Below, piece by piece: positions 10,610-22,419 of a DNA stretch of 64,000 nucleotides. Source of the stretch: Prorocentrum cordatum (taxonomy: Eukaryota; Sar; Dinophyceae; Prorocentrales; Prorocentraceae); assembly GCA_963575745.1 (NCBI GenBank), contig CAUYUJ010014186.1:226001-290000 (forward strand), given 5' to 3'. The notes under the pieces are model-generated. The model saw nothing but the letters and a program-made list of their open reading frames with translations, searched no databases and was not told the origin of the DNA. Made by a program: the position numbers and the translations under genes. How positions within the stretch are numbered: position 1 is the stretch's first letter; each line of letters begins with the position of its first letter.

Positions 10610-11950
10610 CCACTTCAAGCACGACTACGACCGCCACCGACAGCATTGCTATTCATACTACTACACCAGCTAATATGTTCACTGTTGTTGTTGCTACTAC
10701 TACTCCTACTACTGCTACTACTTCTACTACTACAACGGCTACAACTGCTGCCACCACTACTTCATCCGAAGACTGCTACAACGCCAACAACTACTACTAT
10801 CACTGGTACTACTACTACCACGACTGCTGTTATTACTACTACGACGGGGATGCTGATCACTTCAACTAGTAGAACTACCATTGCCACTGCCGCTACTCCT
10901 GCTGCTGCTGGTTCTGCTTCTGCGATTGCTACTACTCAGACGACGACTACTACTAGTGTACGATTCATGCTCTTATTACTGTCGTGACAGCAACAAATAC
11001 GACGATTGTCAATGCTAGCAGTGTGGTGTTACGTGTCCTACTACTGGTGCTGCGACCATGTTTACCATTGTTCCCATTATTCCCACTGTTACCATTACTG
11101 CCATGTCGTATTCCGATAACGCCATCTTACTTCATTGCCTGTACCTGCTTGCACGTATAGTTCCACTTGCGCCTGCGTTACTATCGCACAGGGCGGGGCC
11201 ACAATTCATGCGACTACTTTTATTACACATACTAATATCACCACTGCGACATGCCAGTTCTATCAGAGCCAATACAAGGACTACTACCAAGACGGCAGCC
11301 ATTGCTACGACTACCACACTTAGTGTTGTTTCTGTCACAACGCCACCAACTATTGCAATCGCTGTTGCACCGCCAACTACATTAACAAGGCTAGACAAAC
11401 CAACACACTTGAAACAACAACGGATTCTAATCAGTTTGCTTCTGCTGCTGCGCCGGCTACCACTGCTACTACTGCTACTATTACGCTGTAGCTGCAAGTG
11501 CACCAACGGGTGCGCTTTTTGCCGCCAGCACTTAATTTTCAACCTTATGAGGAAAACCGAAGTACACACAAATCATATCAATCTGCGCGGCGTGACATTT
11601 TGATTTGGCGTGCTCTATTTAAACGCAACCAACGGTGCTCCTTTGACCTTCCCCAATGCAACTGCAGCTGTTAGCAGCTACGCGGCTACCACGGCTACGA
11701 CGGTTGGTGGTGGCGTGAGCCATGGTTCCCAACTACAGCGATGGTCTCCCCTCCTACAAGCACTTTTACTAACCATGCTGCAAAGGCTGCGACAACAATA
11801 GGGGCTTGCGTGCAACCTGGTATAGCGACCGCTAATGAAGCAATCCTTGCCCAGCGCATTGGTGCAACGATTAGCAATGCTACTACTGCAGCGACGCATA
11901 CTACCACTACTACTAGCATTGCTGCTTCTACAGCTACTACAATTGACTAG
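10610..11950 (+). repeat. degenerate ACT/GCT/CCA triplet-rich region
   Basis: The sequence is built from ACT, TAC, GCT and ACC triplets with scattered substitutions and only short perfect runs, for example around 10690-10745 and 11880-11940. The Thr-rich and Leu-rich open frames it gives are artefacts of the triplet composition. Confidence 0.7.
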
Positions 11951-11959
11951 CCCGCGCCT

Positions 11960-13250
11960 TGGGTCATGTGAGATGCCGCGCTTCGGCCTCGTCGCGCACC
12001 GCTGCGCGCCTGCGTATCTCGCGCGCCTACGAACCATAAGCTCCCTCTCTTCATCGCCATCCACTACCCCTCCCCCCCGCTCCCCCGCCGCTGCCAGGTG
12101 GCGCGCCAGCGTCGGCGCCTCGGCTCAACAAGCAGCCCGACGACTCCGCGAGGACGGAGATGCACAGCAAGGTCACGCCCAATCGCAACATGCACAGCGG
12201 CTACAGCTCGCCCACAGCTCGCATCGGCGCCATGTTTGAATACGTTGTCTCTGGTGTTCAAGTTCAAGGTTTACTGCCACTTGGCGACGGCGAATGGGGC
12301 CGCGGCCCACTGCCGATTGCACGAGGCGCGGGGGTTCGGCGTCGGAGCCCAGGGCGTCGCAGCCAAAGCTGGTCCGCTGGGTTGGAGGTTGCAGCCCGAA
12401 TGCGCAGTCGTCGCGGGCGCGACGCGGGGCGCGGTCGGTGGCCCACGGTTGGTGGCGCGAGGCTTTCGGGCACCGCGCGTTGGATGCATTGCTCGGAGCT
12501 CAAGGGGGTTTGGGGGTCGGCAGTTCGGGCGCGACGGGCTCGGGTCATTGGGGGCGTTGGCGCGGGCGGCGTCGGCGCCCCCAATCCGCGGCGCGCGCGC
12601 GCCCGTGCTCGCTGGCTGCGCCGCTCGACATCGCGCGCGGACGCCGAACGCGCACAGCGCTGATTCAGCGTCGCACGGTCGGCGGGCGCAAGCGGCGGGC
12701 CCGAGAGGGGCTTCGCTTGCAGCCCCGAGGTTTTCTTCCCCATGCCGAGGCATCAGCGCTGTTCACGGCCCAGAGGAAACGACTTGACGCGCACACTTGG
12801 CTACCTTCTCGACTGCGGCGCGCCGAGCATGCGCGGGGCTGCGCAGCTGGGTGCGCTTTTGCGCGCGTCTCCCTAATCGAGTTGACTACGTCTCCTGCTC
12901 TTTCGCCTTGACCTGGGCCCCTTCGTCGTCGAGTTGACTGCGCCTGTGTCGCCTGGCCGCGTCGTGCCTAATCGAGTTGACTACCCCCCATGGCTACGCG
13001 CCTGCACTTGACGATTCGTGTGGGCTACGCCCATGCGTGTTCCTCTGTCTCCGTCCGTCGTCTTGACTGCGCGACCGTCTCTTGCCTCGCTGCGGCCGCG
13101 TATCGCCGCCGAACGTCGGACCGACCTGATCCCTCTTTCTCCGTGCATTCGGCGTAATTGCCCCCCTTTAACTCGCTCTCGGCCTGGTTACTGGCCAATG
13201 TTGCTTCGCGGTCTGCGCGTAAGTGCGAGGAGCTTAACCTAGGGGCGCCG
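11960..13250. other. GC-rich stretch without supported gene
   Basis: Six overlapping frames are open over 12.1-12.9 kb on both strands, all Arg/Ala/Gly/Pro-rich. That is expected where stop triplets are scarce. The phrase TAATCGAGTTGACTAC occurs at 12872 and 12967, a short duplication. Confidence 0.4.
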
Positions 13251-13259
13251 CGTTAGTCT

Positions 13260-13622
13260 GACTGGCTTGCGCCGCCATCGCACCTCCGCGCGCGCGGGCG
13301 CGCGCGCGCGAGCGAGCGCGCGCATCGCCAACGCAACCGCCGACGCCACAAACGCCGCCCAGCCACCCGCGACCGCCGCCGTACCACCACCGCCCCAGTC
13401 CACTCGCTCTCGCGCTGGCCAGCCTGCTGAAACCGCACTGCGCGCCATCCATCTCGCCGCGCGAACAGGCGCCGCCGCCGCATGCAGCCGCGCAAGCACG
13501 CAGATGCGCAACCGCCGCGCCACGCCAACGCCGCGCCGATTGCAGCAACGGCCCGCGCGCGGCAGATCCTCCGCGCACGCATGCGCATATCGCATATGCG
13601 CGCGCTGCCGCGACTAGAGGAG

Positions 13623-13658
<36 letters not shown>

Positions 13659-13800
13659 CCACCCCCATCTCAACTCCGCCCCACCGCCATCCTCACGCAA
13701 CCACCTCGCCCTGTCACGCGCGCGCGCGCGCGCGGGCGCCGCCGCCGCCAACAAGCGCGCCCGCGCACGCGCATGCTTGCGCGCGCATCCAAATGTTGAC
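13260..13800 (+). repeat. GCGC-rich tract with a 34-nt poly-C run
   Basis: Alternating GCGC runs occur near 13285-13325 and 13705-13735, and a run of 34 C residues spans 13623-13656. Both can adopt non-B DNA structures (Z-form, i-motif/G-quadruplex). No gene is visible. Confidence 0.8.
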
Positions 13801-15035
13801 GCGCGCTCCTCAAGGGGGCTGTTCCGCACTGTTGTTCGAACTGGGCGCCCGGGAAAAGTGGCCAGCCGAACGCTGCTTGCGCGCGGCGTCAATGAACCGC
13901 GCGCGTTTTCATTGGAGGCGGCCATGTGTTGCTCTGCTGCGCAACGGGGTAGGTCGGACAGATCCGCCAAGTGGTTAATTATGGCAGAGTAGTTAAACAT
14001 ATTGGGCAGCGTGAGGCCGAGCAGCGACTTGCATCGCAAAGCAGCGGAACGCTGCGCGAGGGCGAGTCTGCTCATCTAGCGCGCGCAATGATGCTGCAGG
14101 GCGGACCTCAGGCGAGGTCATGCATGAGGGGGCGGGCGCGCGATGGCGGGGGGGTGGGCGGGGGGGGAGGGGGGCGGGGGGGGGCAGCGACGCCGCGGAA
14201 CGAACGTCTAAACGCGTTGCCGTTGGCATGGCGCGTGGGGTTAATGCATCGGTAGAATATGATAACGCATGTGTCTTGTCAGATGAGGTGCGCGTTGTCG
14301 GGCAGGGGCACGCTTTGCTAGAGCGATTAGAGGATGCAAGCGGCGGGTGCGAACGCGAGCGCGAAATCGTCGACCAAGGCATGCTCAATTTACGAACGCT
14401 GGCGCGATGCATTTGCAACTTGACGTGATGCTACGCGCGCGCATGCGAACGTCCCAGGGACTTCGCGTGCCATGGAAGATGCACTCTGGCAGCATGCGCG
14501 CGAATGGCGCTGTAAAGGTGGGAGCGGGCGCACTTGAGCGGCAGCGGCATGGTGCGGATCATTGCCCTGTCTTGCGGCAGATCTGCAGACGCGGCCGCAG
14601 TTTTAACGAACAAAGGCACGCGTCGATGTGAAGCGGAAGGTGGCAGCGCACTGCGCCGCGGCTGGCCACGTCAGATGAAGTAGAGCGGCGCGGGGGGCAA
14701 TCGCAATGCAAATGGCGGCGGGGTGTGCGACTGGAGTCGCAATCATCAGTCCAGTCGCATTTGGCCCACACCCCGCGCCTTTCCCAGCCGCTGCGCGACC
14801 GCCCAACCATTTCTCGATCGTTCGCAGCGCTTCCTGTTTCTATACGTATTCTTTTCACTCCCTCGTCCGCCCTGCTTCTCTCCTCGCGCGCGCAAGCGCG
14901 CGCCGCGCCGCCCCCGCTCAACCGCCGCCGCCGCTGCCGCGCCACCGCGGCCGCCCATCCGCCCACGCGGGCGCGCAGCCCGCCTTGTCCCTTCACCCTG
15001 CTCATCCATCTCTTTTCGCGCCCCTCTCCCTCCAT
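13800..15035. other. no supported gene
   Basis: Short open frames with no motifs. A G-rich patch lies at 14140-14190. Confidence 0.4.
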
Positions 15036-15037
15036 CA

Positions 15038-15042
<5 letters not shown>

Positions 15043-15132
<90 letters not shown>

Positions 15133-15214
15133 CTCTCCCTCTCTCTCTCTCTCTCTATTTTCTCTCTCTCTCTCTCTCTCTCCCTCTATTTCTCTCATCC
15201 TCTTTGTCCCATCT

Positions 15215-15282
<68 letters not shown>
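15043..15282 (+). repeat. CT dinucleotide microsatellite
   Basis: About 240 bp of CT repeat with a short TATATATATA interruption at about 15078-15088 and a few substitutions. The 683- and 634-residue frames running through here are translations of this and the CA array. Confidence 0.95.
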
Positions 15283-15288
<6 letters not shown>

Positions 15289-15349
15289 TTATCATGTTTC
15301 TCTCTCGCTCTCTTTTTTCTTGCTACTGACCTCTCTCTCCATGCGCATC

Positions 15350-15722
15350 GCCCCCCCCCCCCCGCCCCCCGCCACTTTCGCCCGCCATCATCCCGCGCAT
15401 GTCCTCCTCCGCGCAACCGCGCGCACGCCGCGCGCGCCCGACCCCCCTCCCCTGCGACCTCAACACCTCCCCCGCGCTCTCACGCGCAGCGCGCCGCCGC
15501 CGCCGCGACCACCTTGGCCGCCCTTCCCTTCTACCACTACTGCCCGCCCTACTGCGCATCGCCGACCACCACTCTTCGCCCCCCCCCCCCCCCCCCCCCC
15601 CTTCCCATTTCTCCCGCCGCCCTCGCCGCCCCGCGCGCGCGCCACCACCTCGCGCGCACAGCGCGCGCGTCACCACGCAACCAGCGCGCGCACCCTCGCC
15701 CCCCCCCCCCCCCCCCCCGCCC
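15350..15722 (+). repeat. C-rich tract with three poly-C runs
   Basis: Poly-C runs lie near 15351-15363, 15582-15601 and 15701-15718, within pyrimidine-rich sequence. Confidence 0.8.
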
Positions 15723-15781
15723 ACCACGCACGACACACCACACACGCGCGCACACGCACGCGCACGCACCGCACACGCACA

Positions 15782-15783
<2 letters not shown>

Positions 15784-15870
<87 letters not shown>

Positions 15871-15910
15871 CACACACACACGCACACACACGCACATGCA
15901 CGCACACACC
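15784..15910 (+). repeat. CA dinucleotide microsatellite
   Basis: About 110 bp of near-perfect CA repeat with GC substitutions at the edges. It is preceded and followed by CACGCA-type variants. Confidence 0.95.
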
Positions 15911-17890
15911 TCGCCAACGCACGCACGCGCGCGCACGCACCGCCACCAACATCACCAACACCACCAACACCACCCCACCATCACCTCCACCCCTCCCTCC
16001 CGTTCCCTCTCGCCCCATCCACCATTCTCACCTCCACCGCGCCCTTGCCCTCGCTCCACCACCCGCTCACTTATGTTCACTTCTCCATCGCCCACCCGTG
16101 CTGCCCACGCGCGCCCTCCCCGACCCTCCCTCCACCCTCCGCCCCCCGCGCCCCATCACTTCGCCACGCTCGCCCACCGACGCCGCGAACCACCGCCACC
16201 ACCGCGCATTCACACCACCACTGCACCACATCCCAGAACACCACCCACACGCACACACCACCTACCACCACCCGCCATCCCCCCCACACGCCACACGCAC
16301 AAACGCAACCTCCCAACCCACCACCACCCCTACACGCACGCGCACCACCACCAGCACCCATCGCCCCCATCACACCGATCTCCCAGTCGACTCCTTGCCC
16401 ACCGACCCACGCGCCCACTCGCCAACCTACCGCGCGCCGCCGCCACTTCACGCGCGCACTTGAAAACGCGCGCGATCTGCCCGCCCTCCCGCCGCCCCTC
16501 CATGCGCTACACATCGCGTCGTCCACCTCCATCACTATCCGACGTCATCCTGCGCACTTGCGCGCGCCACCGCGCCCTCCCCCACCGCCACCGCCGCGTG
16601 GCACATCTGAATCTACATTTAGCCACTAGTGGCCCAATCATACGGCAACCGAACACTGTTTCACACACAAACGCACGGCCACTAGCCGCTGCCACTGCAT
16701 GTATTAGCCCGACCTACCTTGCACCGCAAGGCCCCGCCGAACTATCGCGAACCACATCTTGCTGCACGTCCTAACCACGATACATCCCCGTACATTACGG
16801 TAGACATGCCCGCCGACTCACGTGTTATACACGCACGCGCAACTCACGTTTACACGCGCGCGCGCGCACGACACCACCACCGCCACCGATCACCGTTAAA
16901 CGCGAATCCGAAAAAAAAAGCGCGTTCCACTCGCAACCACGGGCCCACACAGTTTAGCTCGAGGGGCTTGGTCCTAAGATGTCGTCCTTTGATCTTGCGA
17001 ATTGGCATCCACGCCTACAGGCTTGCGTTCCCATATGGCGAGCCCGACCCGCTGCCTCCAGCAGAGCCCGAGATCGATGCTCATTCACATATTGGTTCTC
17101 AACCGAATACATTCTCGCTCCCGAGCGCCTGCTGGGCGGACGCCTTCGAAGAACGGGGCGGGCCCATGGGGCCAGAATGAGGCTCTCTGGAGCGGTAAAC
17201 CGTTCAGCGGGGAAACGCTTGCGGGCGGAAGCCAAAACAATAGACCCGGTAGAAAAGAGCAAGAGGAACAGAGGCCGGGCAGAAAAGAGGAAAGGGAGGG
17301 CCACGCAATACGAGGAGGGCGGGAAGGAGGACGAGGAGGAGGGGCGTTGTGTCACTGTGCAGCCCTACCTTGCATCCCAACCACCATGTGTCTTGGGTCT
17401 CTTTGGTATCTTTGGGCGCCTTATTTCGGATTTGCTTGAGGGTATATTTGGTCTCTTTGGTCTCCTTGGGCTCCTGTTGGGCCTGAACAACGTTTAGTGT
17501 TACTCACGTTTGCGTGTGGTGTCTGGACAGTGGTGCCCACCTCCTCCTCCTCCTCCTCCTCTTTCTGCTCGCCCTTCCCGTCTTCCTCATTATCCTCCTC
17601 CTTCTCCTTCTTCTTCTCCTGCCCCTCCTGCTCATCATCCCCCCCTCCTCCTCCTCCTCCTCCTGTGTTTTCATGTTGGCTGCGCTGCGTTGATGTGCGG
17701 GTGGCGCAGGTTCCATTGCTGGCCTTGACGCTGGCAGCGTTCTTTCCTGCAGAATCCCATTGGGCTCCATGCGTTCGTGGCTGGGTTGTGCCCCTACCTT
17801 TTTTTGAGACTCCGTCCTTGTAGTTGCACGGCTTCCCCATTCTCTTGGAGGGCATTGGCGACTTGGGTAGCCAGTCGTTGGCGCAGGTGG
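15910..17890. other. no supported gene; C/A-rich then mixed
   Basis: From 15.9 to 16.6 kb the strand is CCACC-rich and the open frames are Pro/His/Thr-rich artefacts. From 17.2 to 17.5 kb a short GGTCTCTTTGGTATCTTTGGG-like motif repeats three times (about 17396, 17450, 17460). A CTC/CCT run lies at 17536-17665. Locus B starts after this. Confidence 0.4.
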
Positions 17891-17892
17891 AA

Positions 17893-18460
17893 ATGGATTT
17901 CGACTTCGATGCCGAGCTGGCCGACGCCTCCTTGGCATTGGAGTGCCCTGACCAGCCTCAGCAGAGCAGCTTTCGGCGCCTCGGCAGCACGAGGTCGCAG
18001 TTCAACTCGGGCGACGCGTTCGTGGAGGCGAAGCTGGAGCACGGGGCGCAGGACAGCCCAGGTCGCGCCTCCACGAACGACGACAGTGACCACGGTGGCG
18101 CCCACGCCAAGCCTGACACCCATGCGGCGGCTTCAGAGGGGCATGGAAGTTCTGGCGCAGGCAACGGCAGCGGCGAGACTGCCGCGACTACCACCGACTT
18201 GGTGAAGGACAAGTTCAAGTTCATGGCGCCCAAGATGATTAAGATGCTGTCCCATACGTTAGTTCCGCCACCAACCATCACATCCAATGAGCCCCAGATG
18301 GCGCAACCAGCGCGGCAAGACGACGGCGGCGAGGAGCGCGACCAGGTCGAAGAAGTTGAGATTGAGAACGCCGCCCTTGACGGAACGGGGGTCAGCCAGG
18401 TGTCTTTGGACGCCGCGCTGCCGTCGGGCACGTCGATGGCCAACTCTGGGAGGATGAAGG
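17893..18460 (+). CDS. locus B, N-terminal part, unknown protein
   Basis: The start chosen is the ATG at 17893 (MDFDFDAELADASLALE), because sequence upstream of it is less protein-like. The block is acidic and low in hydrophobics, with a lysine-rich helical patch (LVKDKFKFMAPKMIKMLSHT, about residues 110-130) and a second acidic stretch. The reading ends in a frame break near 18458: the N-terminal frame turns Arg/His-rich while the +1 frame continues as TINAYTGKLSENDWFPKVVL. I do not recognise it. The start resembles that of locus A, which may mean a shared family. Confidence 0.5.
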
Positions 18461-18463
18461 GGC

Positions 18464-19273
18464 ACCATCAACGCTTACACCGGCAAGCTGAGCGAGAACG
18501 ACTGGTTCCCCAAGGTCGTCTTGGGCACTCTACACGCGTTGAGCAGGCGGTCCCAGAAACGTGGCAAAGACGACATCATCGGCAAGGCTTCGTACCAGAT
18601 ACAGAAGGCATACTATCAGCTGGACAAGCGCATCGAGTCTGTGATCGAGCTGCACAAGCTTACAAAGTCTTGGGCGGAATCACAGACCAATGGGACGATC
18701 AGGGACTTGCTTGTGCCATTCTCTCACTTGTTGGGTTACCAGGCGGCGACGTCCAAGCCCATGTCGGAGCAGTTGATGATCATTTTCGCTAGGGCTCTGT
18801 TCACTGGGATGGTGAAGCACCAGAGATCAATCATGAAGGCAACCGACCTTTACGATCCGACGATCCTCTTGGACATGGTGACGATCAGGGAGTTCAGAGC
18901 ACAGGGGTGTGATGATGCATCGCCGAAGCTGCCAGATGACGCGGTGAAACGTGAAGTTGGCGAGGAAGTTGGGGAAGCGGCGCGCCCAGGCCCTGCCGGC
19001 GGGGGAACAGCCGCGGAGCCGAGGAGGAAGAGGCAAAGGAGGGCCCTCAGCGACCTTTCCAGCTGCGTCGAAGAAGGTTGCGCACCGTTGTTCTACTTCG
19101 AGCAGATGGTCGCAGATAACTTGGTGGAGTGGCTCTCTTTACTCCCTGAGGCGGATGCGAAGGGCGCCAGCAAAGCGCGCGACACCGTCGGCGAACTCAA
19201 CGGCGCCATCGAGTCCTTCACCGCGAAGGCCGAGATGATCAGGGCCGGCTTCGACGACGACGCGCACGCCGAG
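18464..19273 (+). CDS. locus B, second coding block (first part of the helical body)
   Basis: After the 1-nt break this frame is convincingly coding: WFPKVVLGTLHALSRRSQKR, ASYQIQKAYYQLDKRIESVI, then LLVPFSHLLGYQ and FARALFTGMVKHQRSIMKAT. A basic linker near 18990-19040 (RRKRQRRALS) could be a nuclear localisation signal. The block ends with DDDAHAE at 19273, where a GT donor follows. The predicted structure is mainly helical; no catalytic residues stand out. The reading continues in the same frame after the intron. Confidence 0.6.
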
Positions 19274-19480
19274 GTCGGACGCGGTCGAAACAACGCGGGG
19301 GATTACGAGAGGGGGAGGGCGATGCATGGGAAGAGGGGGAGGAGGAGGATGGTATATGATTTCATATTCCTATCCCTTCTCCTCTCACGAATTGCCCTCC
19401 TTCAATCCAAGTTTGGATTTGCTGGGGCCCCAGCTTCAAGCAAACATTCGGGGACGTGCCGCCGCGCTGTTTCGACCTAG
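19274..19480 (+). other. 207-nt phase-0 intron in locus B
   Basis: The GT donor follows GAG at 19271-19273, and the acceptor is CCTAG ending at 19480. Both junctions read AG|GT, so the exon/intron boundaries form a short direct repeat, a feature known for dinoflagellate introns. The length is a multiple of three, and removing it joins DDDAHAE to VLESIGVIARCC in the same frame and takes out the in-frame TAG at 19478. The interior contains a purine-rich GGGGAGGAGGAGG stretch. Confidence 0.6.
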
Positions 19481-20142
19481 GTGTTGGAAAGCATTGGGGT
19501 CATTGCCCGCTGCTGCTACCCCGGCGAGAAGGCGAGGCCACTCACCGCCAACGTCAGGAAGGCCAGGAGGGTGATCAACGAGAACATCGCGTCTGAGGGT
19601 GAGAGCCGCCCTGGGAAAGATCTTGCGCGAGCAATGGTTTCATATGCTGCGCCCAAGCACATGATGGAAGCAAGCCGTGCTCACGTGGCCCAGAGCATCG
19701 ACGACGACGCTGCTGCAGCTTCCTTGAAGGCGACCTCGGCATCATTCGAAACGACGTTCGGCCTGCTGTTCTCGAGCCCGATGACTTGGAAGGATCAGCA
19801 TCTCCAGGAGACCGACGCTGAAGCAAGCTTCACGAAGCTCACGGAGTTCTTCGCGCAGATGGGGCCGCTCTTTACTGGGATTACGTTGGCGACTTCGAAG
19901 TGGAGCTTAGGTTCGTGCCAGGAGAACTGCGAGTTCGTGGCGGACATCCTGGGGAACAGCGTCACCATCCTCGACGTTGGTAACTTCATGATGTTAGCGA
20001 GCTTCCAGGCGACAGTTTGCCAAGACATTGCGAAGCTGGCTGCGTTGCTCCTCGAGGTTTTCACGCCAGCGCAACCGATTGGTGCTGATGGTGACTGCAT
20101 GATGCTCCAACTGAACATGGCGACCATCAAGGGCATGGACCG
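19481..20142 (+). CDS. locus B, third coding block
   Basis: About 220 residues of well-mixed, mostly helical sequence: VLESIGVIARCCYPGEKARP, then SASFETTFGLLFSSPMTWKD, then NFMMLASFQATVCQDIAKLA and LQLNMATIKGMDR. After GMDR near 20140 the same frame becomes Ser/Arg-rich while the next frame continues as MEQLKATERNIDKALDC, so a 1-nt change is needed at about 20140-20150. No family is recognised. Neighbouring blocks show it is the middle of a protein of more than 1,000 residues. Confidence 0.6.
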
Positions 20143-20148
20143 ACCGTC

Positions 20149-20724
20149 ATGGAGCAGCTCAAGGCGACGGAGAGGAACATCGACAAGGCCTTAGACTGCA
20201 TGCCGCGCGTTGCAGCTGCTCTTAGAGATCTGTTTGCTCGGTGGCTGAGGTGCAGAAATGGATTTCTGACGCGAGTGGGCGACAGCTTTATTGAAGCGTT
20301 CGGCGAGAACCACAAGCACAACAACCCAGTCACCCTCGAGGTCGAGCTGAAGTTCAACGCGAACCGCATGACGAGCATTGCGATGTACATGAAGAATTGC
20401 ATCGAACTGGCAGGCTTCAAGCAGGAGCGCATGACGGCTGACAAGGCAGACAAGTGCACCGAGGTCCTCATCAAGTTCGCAGGCTTGCAGCGCTGCATCG
20501 ACGGTGAGACGTTCGAGTTTCGCGCCGACTCGTTGGTGACTGATGCACCGATGATGGAGAAGATCGCCTCCGACTTCCGAGACTTCGTGTCCGTCGCAGG
20601 TTATTTGGGCAGAGCTGCGCATCTGCTTTACCTGTCGCCGCCGATGCCTGCGCCCTGCCTCGGCACGAGCATTGAGCTCTCAGGCGCTCAAGCTCGGGAG
20701 ATGGGGCGTGGGCGTCGGGGGTGA
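20149..20724 (+). CDS. locus B, fourth coding block
   Basis: The frame begins at ATG 20149 and reads MEQLKATERNIDKALDCMPR, FLTRVGDSFIEAFGENHKHN, VELKFNANRMTSIAMYMKNC and DFRDFVSVAGYLGRAAHL, ending near 20635. From there to the TGA at 20722-20724 the translation is less protein-like. The same frame resumes at 20740, so an intron or decayed segment probably spans about 20620-20745. Sequence character is helical, with no catalytic motif. Confidence 0.55.
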   Translation: MEQLKATERNIDKALDCMPRVAAALRDLFARWLRCRNGFLTRVGDSFIEAFGENHKHNNPVTLEVELKFNANRMTSIAMYMKNCIELAGFKQERMTADKADKCTEVLIKFAGLQRCIDGETFEFRADSLVTDAPMMEKIASDFRDFVSVAGYLGRAAHLLYLSPPMPAPCLGTSIELSGAQAREMGRGRRG

Positions 20725-20739
20725 CAGGCGAAGCGACTG

Positions 20740-21715
20740 ATGCGGAGCGTTGCCCAACTAGACCCACACGTGCTGTTCGATTTCTCTGACTCTTTCGTGC
20801 GCAACAAGATGGATGAGATATCGCCGACTCCTGCATTCACCATCGGCCAGGTGAACGAGAAAGTAATGACGGAGGTGGCGCCAATAAATTCCTTCGGTCG
20901 CTTGGTACAGGGCGCCTACGGCATCTGGAAGCTGTTCCCAGTCGGCGTCGAGTTCAAGGACGGCGGCAACGATGACGAGGCAGCCGTGCAGGAGAGCGTG
21001 CACTACAAAGCGTTGTCGGACTTGGTCGCTTCCCTGGATGCGAGCGCTATCCCCGCCATCGCTGTGCCAGATGTGACCTTCGACTCTGCCGAGTCCAAGA
21101 TGCCCGTCGAGCTTGCCGTGGCCTACTTGCAGATGATGGTGCTGATCAAGGACCTCGTCGGAGTTGCGGCCTTGCGGCACGACAACGTCATCGTCAAGAA
21201 GAATGGGTCAACCGCCAAGTCGGACTTCTTGTTCGGCCCGCTCGTACATGCCCAGCGCATCCTCTCGAAGGGCTTGGTGAGGATCGACGACCTCTTGCTG
21301 TCAACGGAGATCAAGGAGCTCGAGAAATCAACATGGGCTGGTCGATTTTCCGTCGAGGCGGTCAGGCAGTGGATCAGGTCAGTCGCAGTCTTCGGAGGTT
21401 TCTGCAAGGATGTGATGCTCAATGAGATGTCAGCGCACGTCAATGATACAGTTGCAGAGTGTTGGAAGGTCTTGCCCGACTGGGACACGGCGATCGATCC
21501 CAAGACAGGCGCGCTCAACGAGAAGCTCGCGACCAAGCAGTTCAATGACTTGGAGAAGGTGGTGCACTGGTACAACCTCGTGCACAAGCACATGCGGTGG
21601 TTCTCGCGCGCGGGCTCCCTCCTGGAGCTGTCCCCGCGCCTGCAGGAGCACGACCTCACCTCAGAGGCCGTCGCAGTTGCGATGGCTTGTCTGGCCCATG
21701 GGCTTCCAAGGGGCC
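20740..21715 (+). CDS. locus B, fifth coding block
   Basis: A continuous block of about 325 residues: LDPHVLFDFSDSFVRNKMDE, FGRLVQGAYGIWKLFPVGVE, LVHAQRILSKGLVRIDDLLL, ECWKVLPDWDTAIDPKTGAL and NDLEKVVHWYNLVHKHMRWF. It ends near AMACLAHGLPRG at about 21715, where a pyrimidine-rich stretch starts. The frame runs open to 22314 only because the following region lacks stops. The composition is typical of an expressed protein. I do not recognise the family. Together with the preceding blocks it implies a protein of roughly 1,100 residues. Confidence 0.6.
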
Positions 21716-21739
21716 GAGCATCAAGAGGGTTGGGCTGTT

Positions 21740-21950
21740 CGCCGACCACTCCCTGCCGCAACAAACTCTCCTCCTCTTCTGTCCTCCAATCCTCCAAGAT
21801 CGCCCCCTCGTCATCTCCTGGTCCTCTGACCTTCCGACTCCTCCTCCACTTCGTCCTCCTCGTTTTCTTTCGAATACGCCTCCTTCTTTTCATCATATCC
21901 CCAACTTACCTTCGCGCTCCTCCTCGTGTGCCTCCTCGCCCCCGACCTCC
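21740..21950 (+). other. pyrimidine-rich non-coding stretch, probable intron
   Basis: CTCC/TTCC-rich sequence follows the locus B coding block directly and precedes a new protein-like frame at 22037. It is likely intronic or 3' flanking; splice sites were not resolved. Confidence 0.35.
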
Positions 21951-22036
21951 GAGGGAGTGGTCAGCGGGCCGTCGAACACATTTGGTGGCGGGCCGTTTGG
22001 TGAGCCTCCGAGGGGGAAGCGAACCAGGTTACGATC

Positions 22037-22417
22037 ATGATCAGGGGCATCAGAGCGCTCTCCACGATGCGCCGTGGCCCAGATGGGCCCAAGCGCGCCT
22101 CGGACTTCATCCGGCTTCACAAGCCGAAGGGCGGGGACATCCCGAATGGTTTCTGGAGGGAGCTCGAAGCCATCGCTGCAGAGACGCACGAGCGCTGCTC
22201 CGACGAGAAATCGGACGCGGCGAGCAACCATTTGGGGGCCGCCCCCCAGGCGAAGAGCCAGAATCCGAACGTCCTGGCCGACTCTGCGAGAAAGGGGACG
22301 ATGGTGAAGCATGAGCTTGCCCCGTCGGAGGCGGCGGGCGGCGCGCGCCCGCCGCCGTCGGCGCCCAGGTCGCAGCGATGGCGCGGCCTGATGCGCGCGG
22401 CGCCGTCAGACAGCTAA
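22037..22417 (+). CDS. hypothetical protein segment downstream of locus B
   Basis: About 126 codons include IRLHKPKGGDIPNGFWRELE and AIAAETHERCSDEKSDAASN, which look protein-like, then a low-complexity Ala/Pro/Arg tail. The start is uncertain; this may be a further exon of locus B. No motif is recognised. Confidence 0.35.
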   Translation: MIRGIRALSTMRRGPDGPKRASDFIRLHKPKGGDIPNGFWRELEAIAAETHERCSDEKSDAASNHLGAAPQAKSQNPNVLADSARKGTMVKHELAPSEAAGGARPPPSAPRSQRWRGLMRAAPSDS

Positions 22418-22419
22418 GC

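Noticed and set aside
12985-13000. possible SL relic (CATGGCTACG on the plus strand, TGGCTACG match)
   Set aside because: Only 8 consecutive SL bases match and nothing else around it fits.
14723-16774. 683- and 634-residue open frames on the plus strand
   Set aside because: They are translations of CT, poly-C and CA repeats and C-rich sequence; no natural composition or motif.
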